Shown here in pieces: positions 46,428 to 55,158 of a stretch of 64,000 nucleotides of DNA. Origin of the DNA: Niallia circulans NBRC 13626 (GTDB taxonomy: Bacteria; Bacillota; Bacilli; Bacillales; Cytobacillaceae). The notes under the pieces are model-generated. The model worked only from the letters and a program-made list of their open reading frames with translations, did no database searches and was not told the origin of the DNA. The translations under genes and the position numbers were made by a program. Each line of letters starts with the position of its first letter. The stretch's first letter is position 1. The stretch spans positions 124,001 through 188,000 of the forward strand of contig NZ_BCVE01000001.1 of NCBI RefSeq assembly GCF_001591585.1, in the 5' to 3' direction.

Positions 46428-46635
46428 AGCTTGTTGACAAAAGGAATTTAGAAAATGCAAATGGAATTATTATGCATTGATTGGAGTGGAAGAGGTGAGA
46501 CTCCTTTGGGAGATGCGAGACAGTCTGAGACCCTGCAAGCGGCTCAGCGCGACCCCCACGGAAAGCGAACCCCAGTAGCGGAAATCAACTCTTATTTAAA
46601 AGAATGTATATTTATAAACTAAGACAAAAGAGGAT
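46425..46635 (+). repeat. Dispersed intergenic repeat, copy 2
   Basis: Near-identical to the complement of 15016-15233 over roughly 200 bases including AT-rich flanks (GACAAAAGGAATTTAG, GCAAATGGAATTATTATGC, TTATAAACTAAGACAAA). It lacks about 15 bases of the GC-rich centre. A hairpin GGATCAGAATG / CATTCTGATCC follows at 46629-46660 where copy 1 has its own different hairpin. Confidence 0.85.
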
Positions 46636-46659
46636 CAGAATGTTTTCATTCTGATCCCC

Positions 46660-46945
46660 TTTTGTCTTATATGGTCTTTTTTCGTTATTTTATTGTATTT
46701 TAATCTATTCTTTATACTCTTCTTAAGTTGTTACCGGACTCACCCAAGTCCAGTTGGCCGTCAAGCGTAGTCTCCATCTTGTGAACTAAGTGATTTGGTG
46801 GAACAAGTTAATCTAAGCAATCATTTCTAATTGATCTCTTTGAATAGAAGAATGTTTGGAAAGCATGATTTCACCTCTAAAAAATATCTACCTATATTTT
46901 AAAACCAGAGCAGTTAAAATTCTAGACTAACTTGATGAAACCAGG
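46660..46945. other. Gene-free stretch between repeat copies 2 and 3
   Basis: AT-rich sequence with no supported gene. A segment at 46740-46790 (GGACTCACCCAAGTCCAGTTGG) is GC-richer; no function could be assigned. Confidence 0.35.
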
Positions 46946-47076
46946 TTGATTGGAGCGGAAGGGGTGTGACTCCTTTGGGAGATGCGAGAAAGTCCGAGAC
47001 ACTGCAGGAGCGTATGATACGAAGCGGCTCGGCGCTCGTCCCAAAGAAAGCGAACCCCAGTAGCGGAAATCAACAC
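46946..47076 (+). repeat. Dispersed intergenic repeat, copy 3 (core only)
   Basis: Core sequence TTGATTGGAGCGGAAGGGGT to CGAACCCCAGTAGCGGAAATC, matching copies 1 and 2 in the core but not in the AT-rich flanks. Same orientation as copy 2. More diverged (GCGTATGATACGAAGC in the centre). Confidence 0.8.
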
Positions 47077-47094
47077 CCTATTAGAAGAGATCAC

Positions 47095-47152
47095 AAAAAA
47101 AGACCATAGGCAAAACCTCAAAATTCAAGGAGTTTGTCTATAGTCTGAAAAT
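47095..47152 (-). terminator. Terminator of ppc
   Basis: On the minus strand AGACTATAGACAAACTCC, loop, then AAACCTC...GCCTATGGTCTTTTTTTG: imperfect long stem with a T7 run. The stem sequence is related to the hairpin after bioY. Confidence 0.75.
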
Positions 47153-47182
47153 TAGACTCATCTTTTTTTAGGCTATCCTAAC

Positions 47183-49945
47183 TCAACCTGTATTACGTAA
47201 ACCAGCAGCGATGCCATTAATGGTTAAAAGAACTTGGTTCAGTAATTCCTTATCAGGAACTTCTTGGTCACGAAGCTGTTTAATTAAATCAACTTGGAAG
47301 AAATTCAATGGATCTACATATGGATTTCTTCTATAAACAGACTCTTGAATAGAAGGTGTGTGATCAAGTAATTCTTCTATACCAGTGATTTCTAATAAAA
47401 TAGCTCTTGTCTTATCATACTCTTCTTTAATATTTTGATAAATACGATTACCAATGGCTTCATTTTCCACAAGGGAAGAATATTCTCTTGCTGTTGTTAA
47501 ATCTGCCTTCATTAATGCCATTTGTAAATTATCAATCGTCGAGTGGAAGAATGGCCATTTTGCGTACATTTGTTTTAAAATTTCAATATTACCTGATTTT
47601 TGCTGAGCAAACTCAGTTAATCCAGTACCAGCAGCATACCAAGCAGGAAGCAGCTGTCTACTTTGAGTCCATGCAAAAACCCATGGGATGGCACGAAGAT
47701 TTTCAAAAGTTGTCGTATTTTTTCTGCTCATTGGCCGTGAACCAATTTTTAAATTTCCGATTTCATTTAAAGGCGTTGCTTCTTTAAAATAAGTCATAAA
47801 ATCAGGATCATTAAAAACCAATGATTGATATTTTGCAAGCGCAATAGCAGATATTTCTTCCATGCAATCTTCCCAAAGATTTCTCTCCTCTTTATGTTCG
47901 CTAATATCCTTAGAAATATGAGCAATTGCCATAAGCAACGTAGAAGTTGCTTGCTCTAAGCTTCTAAAAGCAATATCTTCTAATAAATAGCGCGAGGATA
48001 ATACTTCCCCTTGTTCCGTGATTTTCACGCCATCCCCTAATGTTTCACCTGGTTGAGATAGGATACTCTTATTCAACGGACCACCGCCGCGACCAAGTGA
48101 ACCGCCACGACCATGGAAAAATTTCAAGCCGATTTGATAGTTACTAGCCATTTCGTGAATTTCACGCTGAGCTTTAAATAATTTCCAGTTTGCTGTTAAT
48201 GTGCCACCGTCTTTACTACCATCAGAATATCCTAGCATGATTTCCTGCTGATCATTATGTTGTCTTAAATGTTCACGATAAACCGGCATACGGAATAATG
48301 TTTCAATGATTTCAGGACCGGCGATTAAATCATCAATTGTCTCTAATAATGGTGCTACATTTAAGTGACTTTCTACTGTTCCATCCGCATGCAGTCGATA
48401 AATTCCAGCTTCTTTTGCTAATACAAGTACTTCAAGAATATCACTTGGCGACTGTGTCATACTGATTAAATAAACATTAATTGCTCGTTCTCCAAACTTC
48501 TTATGTGCTTCTCTAATCATGTTAAAGGTGCTAATCATTTCCTGTGTTTCATTTGAATAATCTTCGTTTAATAACAGAATAGGACGAGGATCATTCAAAA
48601 CAGATTCAAGAATTCCTAATTTTTCATTTTCTGGTAAATTTTTATAATCATCTGTTATGCCGACTTTACGCAGAATCTCGTCTATAGCTGCCTCATGCTC
48701 ACCACTATGATTACGAATATCCAATGTGGCTAAATGAAAACCAAACAATTGCACTTGTCGAATTAGTTTTTGTAAATCTTTTTGCTGATGAGCTTTCGGT
48801 TGGTGCAAGGCAAAGCTTTCTTGAATTAAATATAAATCATCAAGTAACTCTCCTGCCTTCACATAACCTTTTTCAGATTTGCCATATTCTTTTAATCTTT
48901 CTAAAATAATTGAAAATTTCCGGCGATAAACTTCTTTTTCAACTGGCCATTTCTTTTCTGGTGTAAGATATAGCTGTTCTTCCTCCATAATCGTCTGAAT
49001 AAGCTTTGAACTAACCTTAACACGATTAGTAGAATGACTGAATCTCTTCATCAATTCATCTACTGCATGAATGTATTTTTGGATGACTAATTCATTTTGC
49101 TTATGCAGTGTTTGCCATGTAACGTCAGGTGTTACATTTGGGTTACCATCTCTGTCTCCACCAATCCAAGAACCAAACCATAAGAAATTAGGTACTTTCC
49201 ATTCGAAATTAGGATAGTTTTCATCCAGAGCATCCTGAACCTCTTGATGGATTTCTGGCAATACATCAAATAATGTTTGCTCAAAATAATAAAGACCATT
49301 TCTAACTTCATCCATTACGGTAGGACGTTCCTGCCGTAATTCATCTGTCTGCCACATGATCGTTATCTCTTCAAATAGATCATCATTTAAATGCTGTCTC
49401 TCTTTCTTCGTCAACATTGGGTTATCAAGTTGTTTTAAGATATTAGCAATTCTCTTTTGCGATTCTAAAATCGTACGTTTTGTTGATTCTGTTGGATGCG
49501 CTGTAATAATAAGTTCTAACGAAAGAGTATTTAACACTTCTTGAATGGTCTCTTCAGATAAATTCTTTTGTTTAAATGCCATGATTGCACGATCAATGGA
49601 ATATGGCTGTACACCTTTTTCTTGACTTAGTTGGTATTCTCTTCTACGACGAATACGATGATTTAACTCAGCAACATTCACCAAATGAAAATATTTCGAA
49701 AACGCTCGAATAACTTGTCTGCGAACTGGCTTATCTAGTCTTTCCATTTCGAACTTTAATTGGTTATATGTATGTTCATTATTTGTTTCCCGCAGTTCTT
49801 TTGCTAATTTACGAATTATTTCTACCTTGTCTAATAATTCTTGGCCACCATGGTGGATAAGTACCTCACCAAGAATATTTCCAAGGTGTTTGACATCTTT
49901 TCGTAAAGGTAAACTGCTCTCATTTCCTTTTATCGTTGTTGTCAT
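47183..49945 (-). CDS. ppc: Phosphoenolpyruvate carboxylase
   Basis: 920 residues, full length. Signatures: catalytic His in ITAHPTESTKR (about residue 150), GSWIGGDRDGNP, LGYSDGSKDGG, the Arg/Gly loop FHGRGGSLGRGGGP, and the family C-terminus ending RNTG. It fixes bicarbonate onto PEP to give oxaloacetate, refilling the TCA cycle. Many Bacillus rely on pyruvate carboxylase instead, so possession of Ppc is a lineage trait. The ATG follows AAGGGATGGTAATCTA. Confidence 0.97.
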   Translation of the reverse strand: MTTTIKGNESSLPLRKDVKHLGNILGEVLIHHGGQELLDKVEIIRKLAKELRETNNEHTYNQLKFEMERLDKPVRRQVIRAFSKYFHLVNVAELNHRIRRRREYQLSQEKGVQPYSIDRAIMAFKQKNLSEETIQEVLNTLSLELIITAHPTESTKRTILESQKRIANILKQLDNPMLTKKERQHLNDDLFEEITIMWQTDELRQERPTVMDEVRNGLYYFEQTLFDVLPEIHQEVQDALDENYPNFEWKVPNFLWFGSWIGGDRDGNPNVTPDVTWQTLHKQNELVIQKYIHAVDELMKRFSHSTNRVKVSSKLIQTIMEEEQLYLTPEKKWPVEKEVYRRKFSIILERLKEYGKSEKGYVKAGELLDDLYLIQESFALHQPKAHQQKDLQKLIRQVQLFGFHLATLDIRNHSGEHEAAIDEILRKVGITDDYKNLPENEKLGILESVLNDPRPILLLNEDYSNETQEMISTFNMIREAHKKFGERAINVYLISMTQSPSDILEVLVLAKEAGIYRLHADGTVESHLNVAPLLETIDDLIAGPEIIETLFRMPVYREHLRQHNDQQEIMLGYSDGSKDGGTLTANWKLFKAQREIHEMASNYQIGLKFFHGRGGSLGRGGGPLNKSILSQPGETLGDGVKITEQGEVLSSRYLLEDIAFRSLEQATSTLLMAIAHISKDISEHKEERNLWEDCMEEISAIALAKYQSLVFNDPDFMTYFKEATPLNEIGNLKIGSRPMSRKNTTTFENLRAIPWVFAWTQSRQLLPAWYAAGTGLTEFAQQKSGNIEILKQMYAKWPFFHSTIDNLQMALMKADLTTAREYSSLVENEAIGNRIYQNIKEEYDKTRAILLEITGIEELLDHTPSIQESVYRRNPYVDPLNFFQVDLIKQLRDQEVPDKELLNQVLLTINGIAAGLRNTG

Positions 49946-50399
49946 TAGATTACCATCCCTTAATCTAAATTTTTTAACATAAATACTTTATTACCATTAA
50001 TCCTATCATTATTCTTTTAAAAATTCATTAACAAAAATCGATAATTAATAGATAGATAAGATAGATTTTTAAGGAATCATCTATTTTTTATATTAATCAT
50101 ACAACAATAAGCATCTATTGGATTTTTTTGTAAATTTTTTTGGACTTATGGGAATACATGAGACCTAAATATTATTTTTTCGTGATTCTCATCATTTATG
50201 TCATTAATGTATATAACCTAAAAAACTAAATATGTAAACTCAAATGCTCTGTTACGCTTAAAAGTGACGGATTATATACAGAACAGGTTTCATTTAGGAG
50301 TTAATTATAACATATAACAGTCAGTATGGAAATGTCTCATTTAGAATGAGGACAAAAGCAAATATTAAAAAAACAGGAAGTGTTTCCACTTCCTGTTTT
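49946..50399. other. Gene-free stretch upstream of ppc
   Basis: About 450 AT-rich bases. It presumably holds the ppc promoter, but no operator was recognised. At 50158-50229 (plus) a 23-codon frame encodes a hydrophobic peptide (MRPKYYFFVILIIYVINVYN start) without a clear ribosome site. A terminator hairpin lies at 50369-50402. Confidence 0.4.
50158..50229 (+). CDS. Possible 23-residue membrane peptide
   Basis: Basic start MRPKYY, a hydrophobic stretch FFVILIIYVINVY and a NLKN tail would make a single-TM micropeptide. GGGAATAC is the only weak ribosome-site candidate. In AT-rich DNA such frames can arise by chance. Confidence 0.2.
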   Translation: MRPKYYFFVILIIYVINVYNLKN

Positions 50400-50402
50400 T
50401 TA
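50371..50402. terminator. Terminator of the YneR-like gene
   Basis: AAAACAGGAAGTG, TTTC, CACTTCCTGTTTTTT: a perfect 13-bp stem with A/T runs, overlapping the stop of the minus-strand YneR-like gene. Confidence 0.85.
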
Positions 50403-50699
50403 ATGATGATGTTGTTCTTTTGATGGATTATAAATAGTGAATCCTGGCTGTGGAACATGAAAATATTGAATCCATACACCATCCAAGAAATCTGCATCTC
50501 TCGTATCTAATAAAATGGGAATATCTTTGTCAGACTGCACCACTTCATCATGTTCCGTCTTCTTGTCCAATTTTAAATCGTAATGTGCATGGTTTCCATG
50601 ATTCTCTGTTATGTATACCCGAATCATTTCTCCTTCTTCAGCTTTTTCTAACATTTGATTAAGCACTTTAACAGCGTGTCTGTTTATTTTGACTTTCAT
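50400..50699 (-). CDS. yneR: HesB/YneR-like iron-sulfur-assembly fold protein without cysteines
   Basis: 99 residues with the HesB/IscA beta fold (VRVYITENHGNHAHYDL, FLDGVWIQYF, GFTIYNP) but no Cys at all, as in B. subtilis YneR. It therefore cannot carry the three-Cys Fe-S site of IscA. The C-terminus is HHH, and there are several other His, which could bind metal. ATG follows TTAGGAGGATTATTAG. In B. subtilis yneR lies near parEC; here it is far away. Confidence 0.75.
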   Translation of the reverse strand: MKVKINRHAVKVLNQMLEKAEEGEMIRVYITENHGNHAHYDLKLDKKTEHDEVVQSDKDIPILLDTRDADFLDGVWIQYFHVPQPGFTIYNPSKEQHHH

Positions 50700-50940
50700 C
50701 TAATAATCCTCCTAAGCAAACATTTGCCTTCTTCATAATACTATCCCATTGTAATCTTCCGGAAGGACGTTTGCAAATAATCAAGACTGTATGAGCAAAT
50801 TAATTCATTTTCTTCTGTTTCTATTATGCAGAGCTCCTTTGCTCTTTTATAAAGATTCCCTAGATTGTCTCCCTTCTGTTTATAAAAACAAAAAAGCAAT
50901 CCAATATATCTAAATGGATTACTCTTAAAATTCAATATAA

Positions 50941-51321
50941 TCAAGTCAGAGCAAGCTCATTTTGAAGGGATTTTAAAGTATTAAGCTCCTTGGCAAAAAG
51001 CTCAAACTGCTCTTTATTTAAGCCATCTAACGATTCATTTACTTTATATTCTAAATAATTCATTCTTAATTCCATATCCATTAAGGAAGTGATCTTTTTA
51101 TTCGCAATAAATTCTTCTATTTCATCTATGAACATGAAGAAACTATAGTCATTTACCATAACAAGTAAAAGCCAGCCAAGCGAATCAACGTATTTTTTTT
51201 CTTCAGTAACGGTAATTATATCTCCTTTATGTAAATCAAGAATGAAAGTATGTTCAGGTCTAGGACAGGTACATTCGATCATATATTGAAATGGAGCTAA
51301 AACAATGAAATCATTTTTCAT
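50941..51321 (-). CDS. Hypothetical protein, IDEAL-domain-like, behind a Fur-type box
   Basis: 126 residues. The first half is beta-rich with CTCPRPEHTF and DLHKGDIITVTEEK; the C-terminal part (RMNYLEYKVNESLDGLNKEQFELF in part, about 88-115) resembles the IDEAL domain, a short helical motif of Bacillus proteins. That assignment is tentative. ATG 51321 follows GGAAGGTGTAAGATATA. A Fur-like 7-1-7 site lies 49-63 bases upstream, so iron control is likely. Confidence 0.65.
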   Translation of the reverse strand: MKNDFIVLAPFQYMIECTCPRPEHTFILDLHKGDIITVTEEKKYVDSLGWLLLVMVNDYSFFMFIDEIEEFIANKKITSLMDMELRMNYLEYKVNESLDGLNKEQFELFAKELNTLKSLQNELALT

Positions 51322-51369
51322 TATATCTTACACCTTCCTAATCTTTTCGTTATTTGTTTTCATTTTAAA

Positions 51370-51384
51370 TGAAAATGATTATCA
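51370..51384 (-). promoter_or_regulatory. Fur-type box
   Basis: TGAAAATGATTATCA matches the 7-1-7 Fur consensus TGATAAT-N-ATTATCA at 13 of 14 defined bases. It lies just upstream of the IDEAL-like gene, where Fur-Fe2+ would block its promoter. Confidence 0.65.
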
Positions 51385-51542
51385 CTGTCAATTATTTTTC
51401 CTTATAATAATATTGAGGATAAAGAATATCTTTTTTATTAAAAAATAAGTTATATTCCTCTAACTCCACCTTTAGGATCTAAAACACAACCCCTATACTC
51501 CACCTCTCAATATTATGGAGTGGAGTATAGGGGTTCCTATGG

Positions 51543-52169
51543 TTAAACAGATTGTGTTTCAACCACAGATGTAACTTTTTCGAAATTAGTTTTACTCGTA
51601 TTTCTATTAGCTATTTTTTCCTTGAAGGTACTCATCATAAAGGAAATTATAAATACTGATACAATACTGTATAAGCCTCTAATTAGTCCTACACTGTACA
51701 AGCCAATTAAAATAACAATTGTATCAAAAATGAAATTTGTTTTTCCCATATTCCAATTAAATTGTTTTTGAAGTGTAATAGACAGAATTTGGGCTCCCCC
51801 TAAAGACGAACCATTCATAAACAAAATAATAGTTCCTATTCCAATAATAAAGCCCCCAATGATAGATCCTAGTAGGGGATATAGAGCGAATGGCGGTAGA
51901 ATGATGGATAACAAATAGGAAAATAATGTAACTAACGATACAGCTAAAATGGTTGAAATCGTAAATTTCTTCCCCATTTTAAAGTAAGACAAAATATAAA
52001 ACGGGATATTTATTAAAGTAAATAAGATTGAAAATGAAATAGGTAATAAATAAGAGATACTTAATGCGAGTCCAGCTGTTCCTCCAGTAACAATTGCTGA
52101 CCCTTTTAATAAATACAGACCAAATGATGTAATTAAACAACCAAACATCATTACTATTATTTTTCTCAA
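51543..52169 (-). CDS. YitT-family membrane protein
   Basis: 208 residues with five or six TM helices; GGTAGLALSISYLLP near residue 29, GGFIIGIGTIILFMNGSSLGG near residue 105 and NWNMGKTNFIFD near residue 137 are typical of the YitT/YczE family. It lacks the C-terminal DUF2179 domain of full-length YitT. Start TTG 52169 lies after GGAGTGTGTTGCA. A divergently transcribed Lrp-type regulator is the probable controller. Confidence 0.8.
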   Translation of the reverse strand: MRKIIVMMFGCLITSFGLYLLKGSAIVTGGTAGLALSISYLLPISFSILFTLINIPFYILSYFKMGKKFTISTILAVSLVTLFSYLLSIILPPFALYPLLGSIIGGFIIGIGTIILFMNGSSLGGAQILSITLQKQFNWNMGKTNFIFDTIVILIGLYSVGLIRGLYSIVSVFIISFMMSTFKEKIANRNTSKTNFEKVTSVVETQSV

Positions 52170-52231
52170 TGCAACACACTCCTATAGTAATCATGATAAG
52201 TAGAAGATAAAAGAGGATTTATCGGTGAAAT

Positions 52232-52253
52232 CCTAAAAATTTGTGATTTTAGG
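52232..52253. promoter_or_regulatory. Inverted repeat between yitT-like and lrp genes
   Basis: CCTAAAA and TTTTAGG flank an 8-base spacer, lying between the divergent starts. It could be an Lrp/AsnC binding site; the evidence is only symmetry and position. Confidence 0.4.
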
Positions 52254-52395
52254 GTGGAATTCTTACATATATAATGATAGAATATATCGAAGTGTTTTTA
52301 CATACCAATATGAATGTAATTACCTTGTACTTCCTCTATTTCGCATAAATATATGCATCATTACATTCATTTTGCAAAAAGGAGTATTCATTAAA

Positions 52396-52842
52396 ATGGA
52401 TAAGGTTGACATACAACTACTAAAAATTTTACAAGAAGATGCCAGAATTACGGTTAGTGATTTATCCAAAAAGTTAGCTTTGAGTCGCCCGAGTGTTTCG
52501 GAAAGATTATTAAGATTGCAAGAAAAGGGTATAATTTTAGAATTCAGCGCCCGAATTTCACCTGCAAAGTTGGGGAGAGAAACGCTTTTATACATTCAAA
52601 TCAGTGAACTAAAAGAAGAACCACATGCATTTGAGGAATTTATTAAAACAGAAGCAGACATTATTGAATGCCACCGTGTAACCGGTACTGTCAGTTATAT
52701 TATTAAAGCAGCTGTTTCTGGAATAGACGGAATGAGAAATTTGGTCGATCGCTTAATTCCCTATGGCACTATTAATACTTCAGTCATCTTGGCTTCACCT
52801 GTTCCCTTTAGACATATATTACCTAACGAACAATCACAATAA
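52396..52842 (+). CDS. Lrp/AsnC-family transcriptional regulator
   Basis: 148 residues from ATG 52396 (AAAAAGGAG upstream, spacing long): the HTH is LLKILQEDARITVSDLSKKLALSRPSV in part (SDLSKKLALSRPSVSERL), followed by the RAM ligand-binding domain (IIECHRVTGTVSYIIKA). Its divergent orientation to the YitT-like membrane protein suggests it controls that gene, possibly in response to an amino acid. Confidence 0.9.
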   Translation: MDKVDIQLLKILQEDARITVSDLSKKLALSRPSVSERLLRLQEKGIILEFSARISPAKLGRETLLYIQISELKEEPHAFEEFIKTEADIIECHRVTGTVSYIIKAAVSGIDGMRNLVDRLIPYGTINTSVILASPVPFRHILPNEQSQ

Positions 52843-52856
52843 AGAACAAAAAATGA

Positions 52857-52911
52857 AAAAGTCTAGTCGTCATAAGTGGCAAAATGTCTCCTATGATGAC
52901 CAGACTTTTCT
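52857..52911. terminator. Bidirectional terminator
   Basis: AAAAGTCTAGTCGTCATAAG (left arm) and CTATGATGACCAGACTTTT (right arm) pair with a few mismatches, between convergent genes. Confidence 0.8.
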
Positions 52912-52917
52912 TCTTGC

Positions 52918-53697
52918 TTAATCTAATATAGCGAATAATTCTTCAAGCTGATGTATTTCATATGTGGGCAGTACATCTTGCTTTTCAGCCTTTTCGCGAT
53001 TAATCCAAACGGACTTAATTCCCGCCCGATTAGCTCCTAAAATATCTGTCATTAAATTATCTCCCACCATTAAGCATTCTGATTTGTCTACACCTATTAA
53101 AGAAACAGCATGCTCAAATATAGAAGGATCAGGCTTTCCTCTGCCAAAATCGCCAGAAATTACAATATGATCAAAATAAGGAGAAATTTCAGGTGTAATA
53201 GATAGCTTTGTATTTTGCAAATGAGGTGATCCATTCGTTAATAATAACAATGAGTATTTCCCCTTTAATTGATTAAGGACAGAAAATGTTTCTTCATATA
53301 CGAAAGGAGATTTCTTTCTATTTTCTGGAAAAGCTTCCGCTAATTCTTCGCCAAATTCAGGATCATCAATTCCAAGTGCTAGTAATCCTTTGGTCCATGC
53401 ATCTTTCCGGTAAAACCGGATGAGCTCTCTCATTTTTGGAAAAGAAGCATGTTCTTCAAGAAACTCTCCCCAAAGTCCTTCAAAGGGATTAATCCCAATC
53501 ATTTTCGTAAATTCATATGTATCATAACCTTCATATAAAGCTCTGGCTTCCTTCCGCACAGCTTCTTCTAAGCGTACAGCCGAAATAGTATATTTCTCTT
53601 CTGCCAATTTACATGTTTTAAAAAAAGCTTCTTGTACACTTTTTTTATCCCATAGTAGTGTATCATCCAAATCAAAAATAATTGCTTTAATTGTCAT
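52918..53697 (-). CDS. HAD-IA family hydrolase (YsaA-like)
   Basis: 259 residues: motif I IFDLDDTLLWD, motif II LLLLTNGSPH, motif III Lys in GRGKPDPSIF, motif IV MVGDNLMTDILGA. Length and pattern resemble B. subtilis YsaA and related YjjG-type nucleotidases. The substrate is unknown. ATG follows AAAAGGAGAAACGGAAA. Confidence 0.88.
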   Translation of the reverse strand: MTIKAIIFDLDDTLLWDKKSVQEAFFKTCKLAEEKYTISAVRLEEAVRKEARALYEGYDTYEFTKMIGINPFEGLWGEFLEEHASFPKMRELIRFYRKDAWTKGLLALGIDDPEFGEELAEAFPENRKKSPFVYEETFSVLNQLKGKYSLLLLTNGSPHLQNTKLSITPEISPYFDHIVISGDFGRGKPDPSIFEHAVSLIGVDKSECLMVGDNLMTDILGANRAGIKSVWINREKAEKQDVLPTYEIHQLEELFAILD

Positions 53698-53871
53698 TTT
53701 CCGTTTCTCCTTTTAAACAAAAATATTTTATTCAAAGCATAGCCAAGAAAAAGGAATCTTTCTTTATAAGATTACAAGTGTTTTTAAACCACGTAAACCC
53801 TTCTTTTTCATAAAAAAAGAACTTTGCTATTAGAAGCAAAATCCTTCTTTGAAAAATAATATTTTAAGATA

Positions 53872-55062
53872 TTATTTTAGTTTTTTTATAAAAACAACTT
53901 TTAAATAATTACTTTCTGTTACCTCATTAATATTCGCAAAATCGGCAGGTAAACCAAATTGTTCGACTATTTGATATGTTTCTTTCTGATGATGAAAGGC
54001 AGCATCAATAAATCCCTTAAACTTCTTCATATCAAAGGTTGCACAATTGGTGGAAGCGACAATAATTCCGCCATTTTTGGTTATGGCAATTGCTTCTTTA
54101 AGTAAATTAGTATAGTCTTTTGCTGCGCGAAAAGTATGCTTTTTTGAACGTGCGAAGCTAGGAGGATCTAGAATGACCATATCAAAGCTAAGTTGTTTCT
54201 TTACTGCGTATTTAAAATAGTGAAAAACATCTTCTACGATAATTTTTTGACTCGATAAGTCAATATCATTTAACAGAAAATTATCTGTTGTTTTCTGCTT
54301 GCTTCGATTTGCCAAATCAACACTAGTAGTCGATAAACTACCACCAACAGCTGCCGCGACCGAAAAAGCCCCTGTATAAGAAAAAGTATTTAGAACATTT
54401 CTTCCTTTTGCATATTGATCTCGAATTGTTTTGCGAACATCTTTTTGATCTAAAAAGATTCCTGTCATAGCCCCTTCATTCAAGTTTACTGCGTATTTAA
54501 TCCCATTTTCTAAAATAGTAAGGGGGAAATCAGCTTTTTTCCCAACCACAAAATCATCGTCTTCCATATATGTTCCATTATCGTCGAATCTTTTTTTCTC
54601 ATAGATTCCGTCTATTTCTAATAATCGCTGCAACGATTCAATAATCCAGCTTTTATATTTATAAATGCCAATACTGTACCATTGGATTAACAGATAATTT
54701 TGGTAGAGATCAACAGAAAATCCTCCAATACCATCGCCTTCCCCATTAAAAATTCGAAAAGCAGTCGTTTCATGATCCTTAAAATAGGCTGCTCTTTTAT
54801 CAATCGCTTTTTTTAGCCGCTTTTCAAAAAAAGCACAGTCAATAGGAATGTTCCTTTCTCTTGTTAAAATCCAGCCAATTCCTTTATTTTGAATAGCATA
54901 ATATCCTCTGCCAATAAATTTGTTTTTCTTTGTTATAACGTCAATTATTTGCCCTTCCTCAAGAGAAGTATTAGCATTTATAGCTTCTTTATAAATTAAG
55001 GGATTTCCATTTAGTAAATTTTTCTCAAATGGTGTTTCAATTTGTACTGTTACGATTTCCAT
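53872..55062 (-). CDS. Class I SAM-dependent rRNA methyltransferase, RlmI/YwbD type
   Basis: 396 residues from ATG 55062 (AAAGGTGGCAAA upstream; an in-frame ATG at 55098 has a weaker site). N-terminal PUA-like RNA-binding domain (about 1-75), linker domain, and Rossmann methyltransferase domain with VLNTFSYTGAFSVAAA and the catalytic LDPPSFARS. The family methylates C5 of cytidine in 23S rRNA (E. coli RlmI); the exact site in Bacillaceae is unproven. Confidence 0.88.
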   Translation of the reverse strand: MEIVTVQIETPFEKNLLNGNPLIYKEAINANTSLEEGQIIDVITKKNKFIGRGYYAIQNKGIGWILTRERNIPIDCAFFEKRLKKAIDKRAAYFKDHETTAFRIFNGEGDGIGGFSVDLYQNYLLIQWYSIGIYKYKSWIIESLQRLLEIDGIYEKKRFDDNGTYMEDDDFVVGKKADFPLTILENGIKYAVNLNEGAMTGIFLDQKDVRKTIRDQYAKGRNVLNTFSYTGAFSVAAAVGGSLSTTSVDLANRSKQKTTDNFLLNDIDLSSQKIIVEDVFHYFKYAVKKQLSFDMVILDPPSFARSKKHTFRAAKDYTNLLKEAIAITKNGGIIVASTNCATFDMKKFKGFIDAAFHHQKETYQIVEQFGLPADFANINEVTESNYLKVVFIKKLK

Positions 55063-55158
55063 TTTGCCACCTTTAACTTTCCGACCTAATATTTTCATAT
55101 GCCCTTTCTATTATACATGAAATGAAGCTAGACGCTAATTTTCCTATCGGAATTTGGA

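Noticed and set aside
50741-50944. 67-codon minus-strand frame overlapping the end of the Fur-box gene
   Set aside because: Start is TTG with no ribosome site; no recognisable pattern. It could be a coupled small gene, but support is too weak to call.
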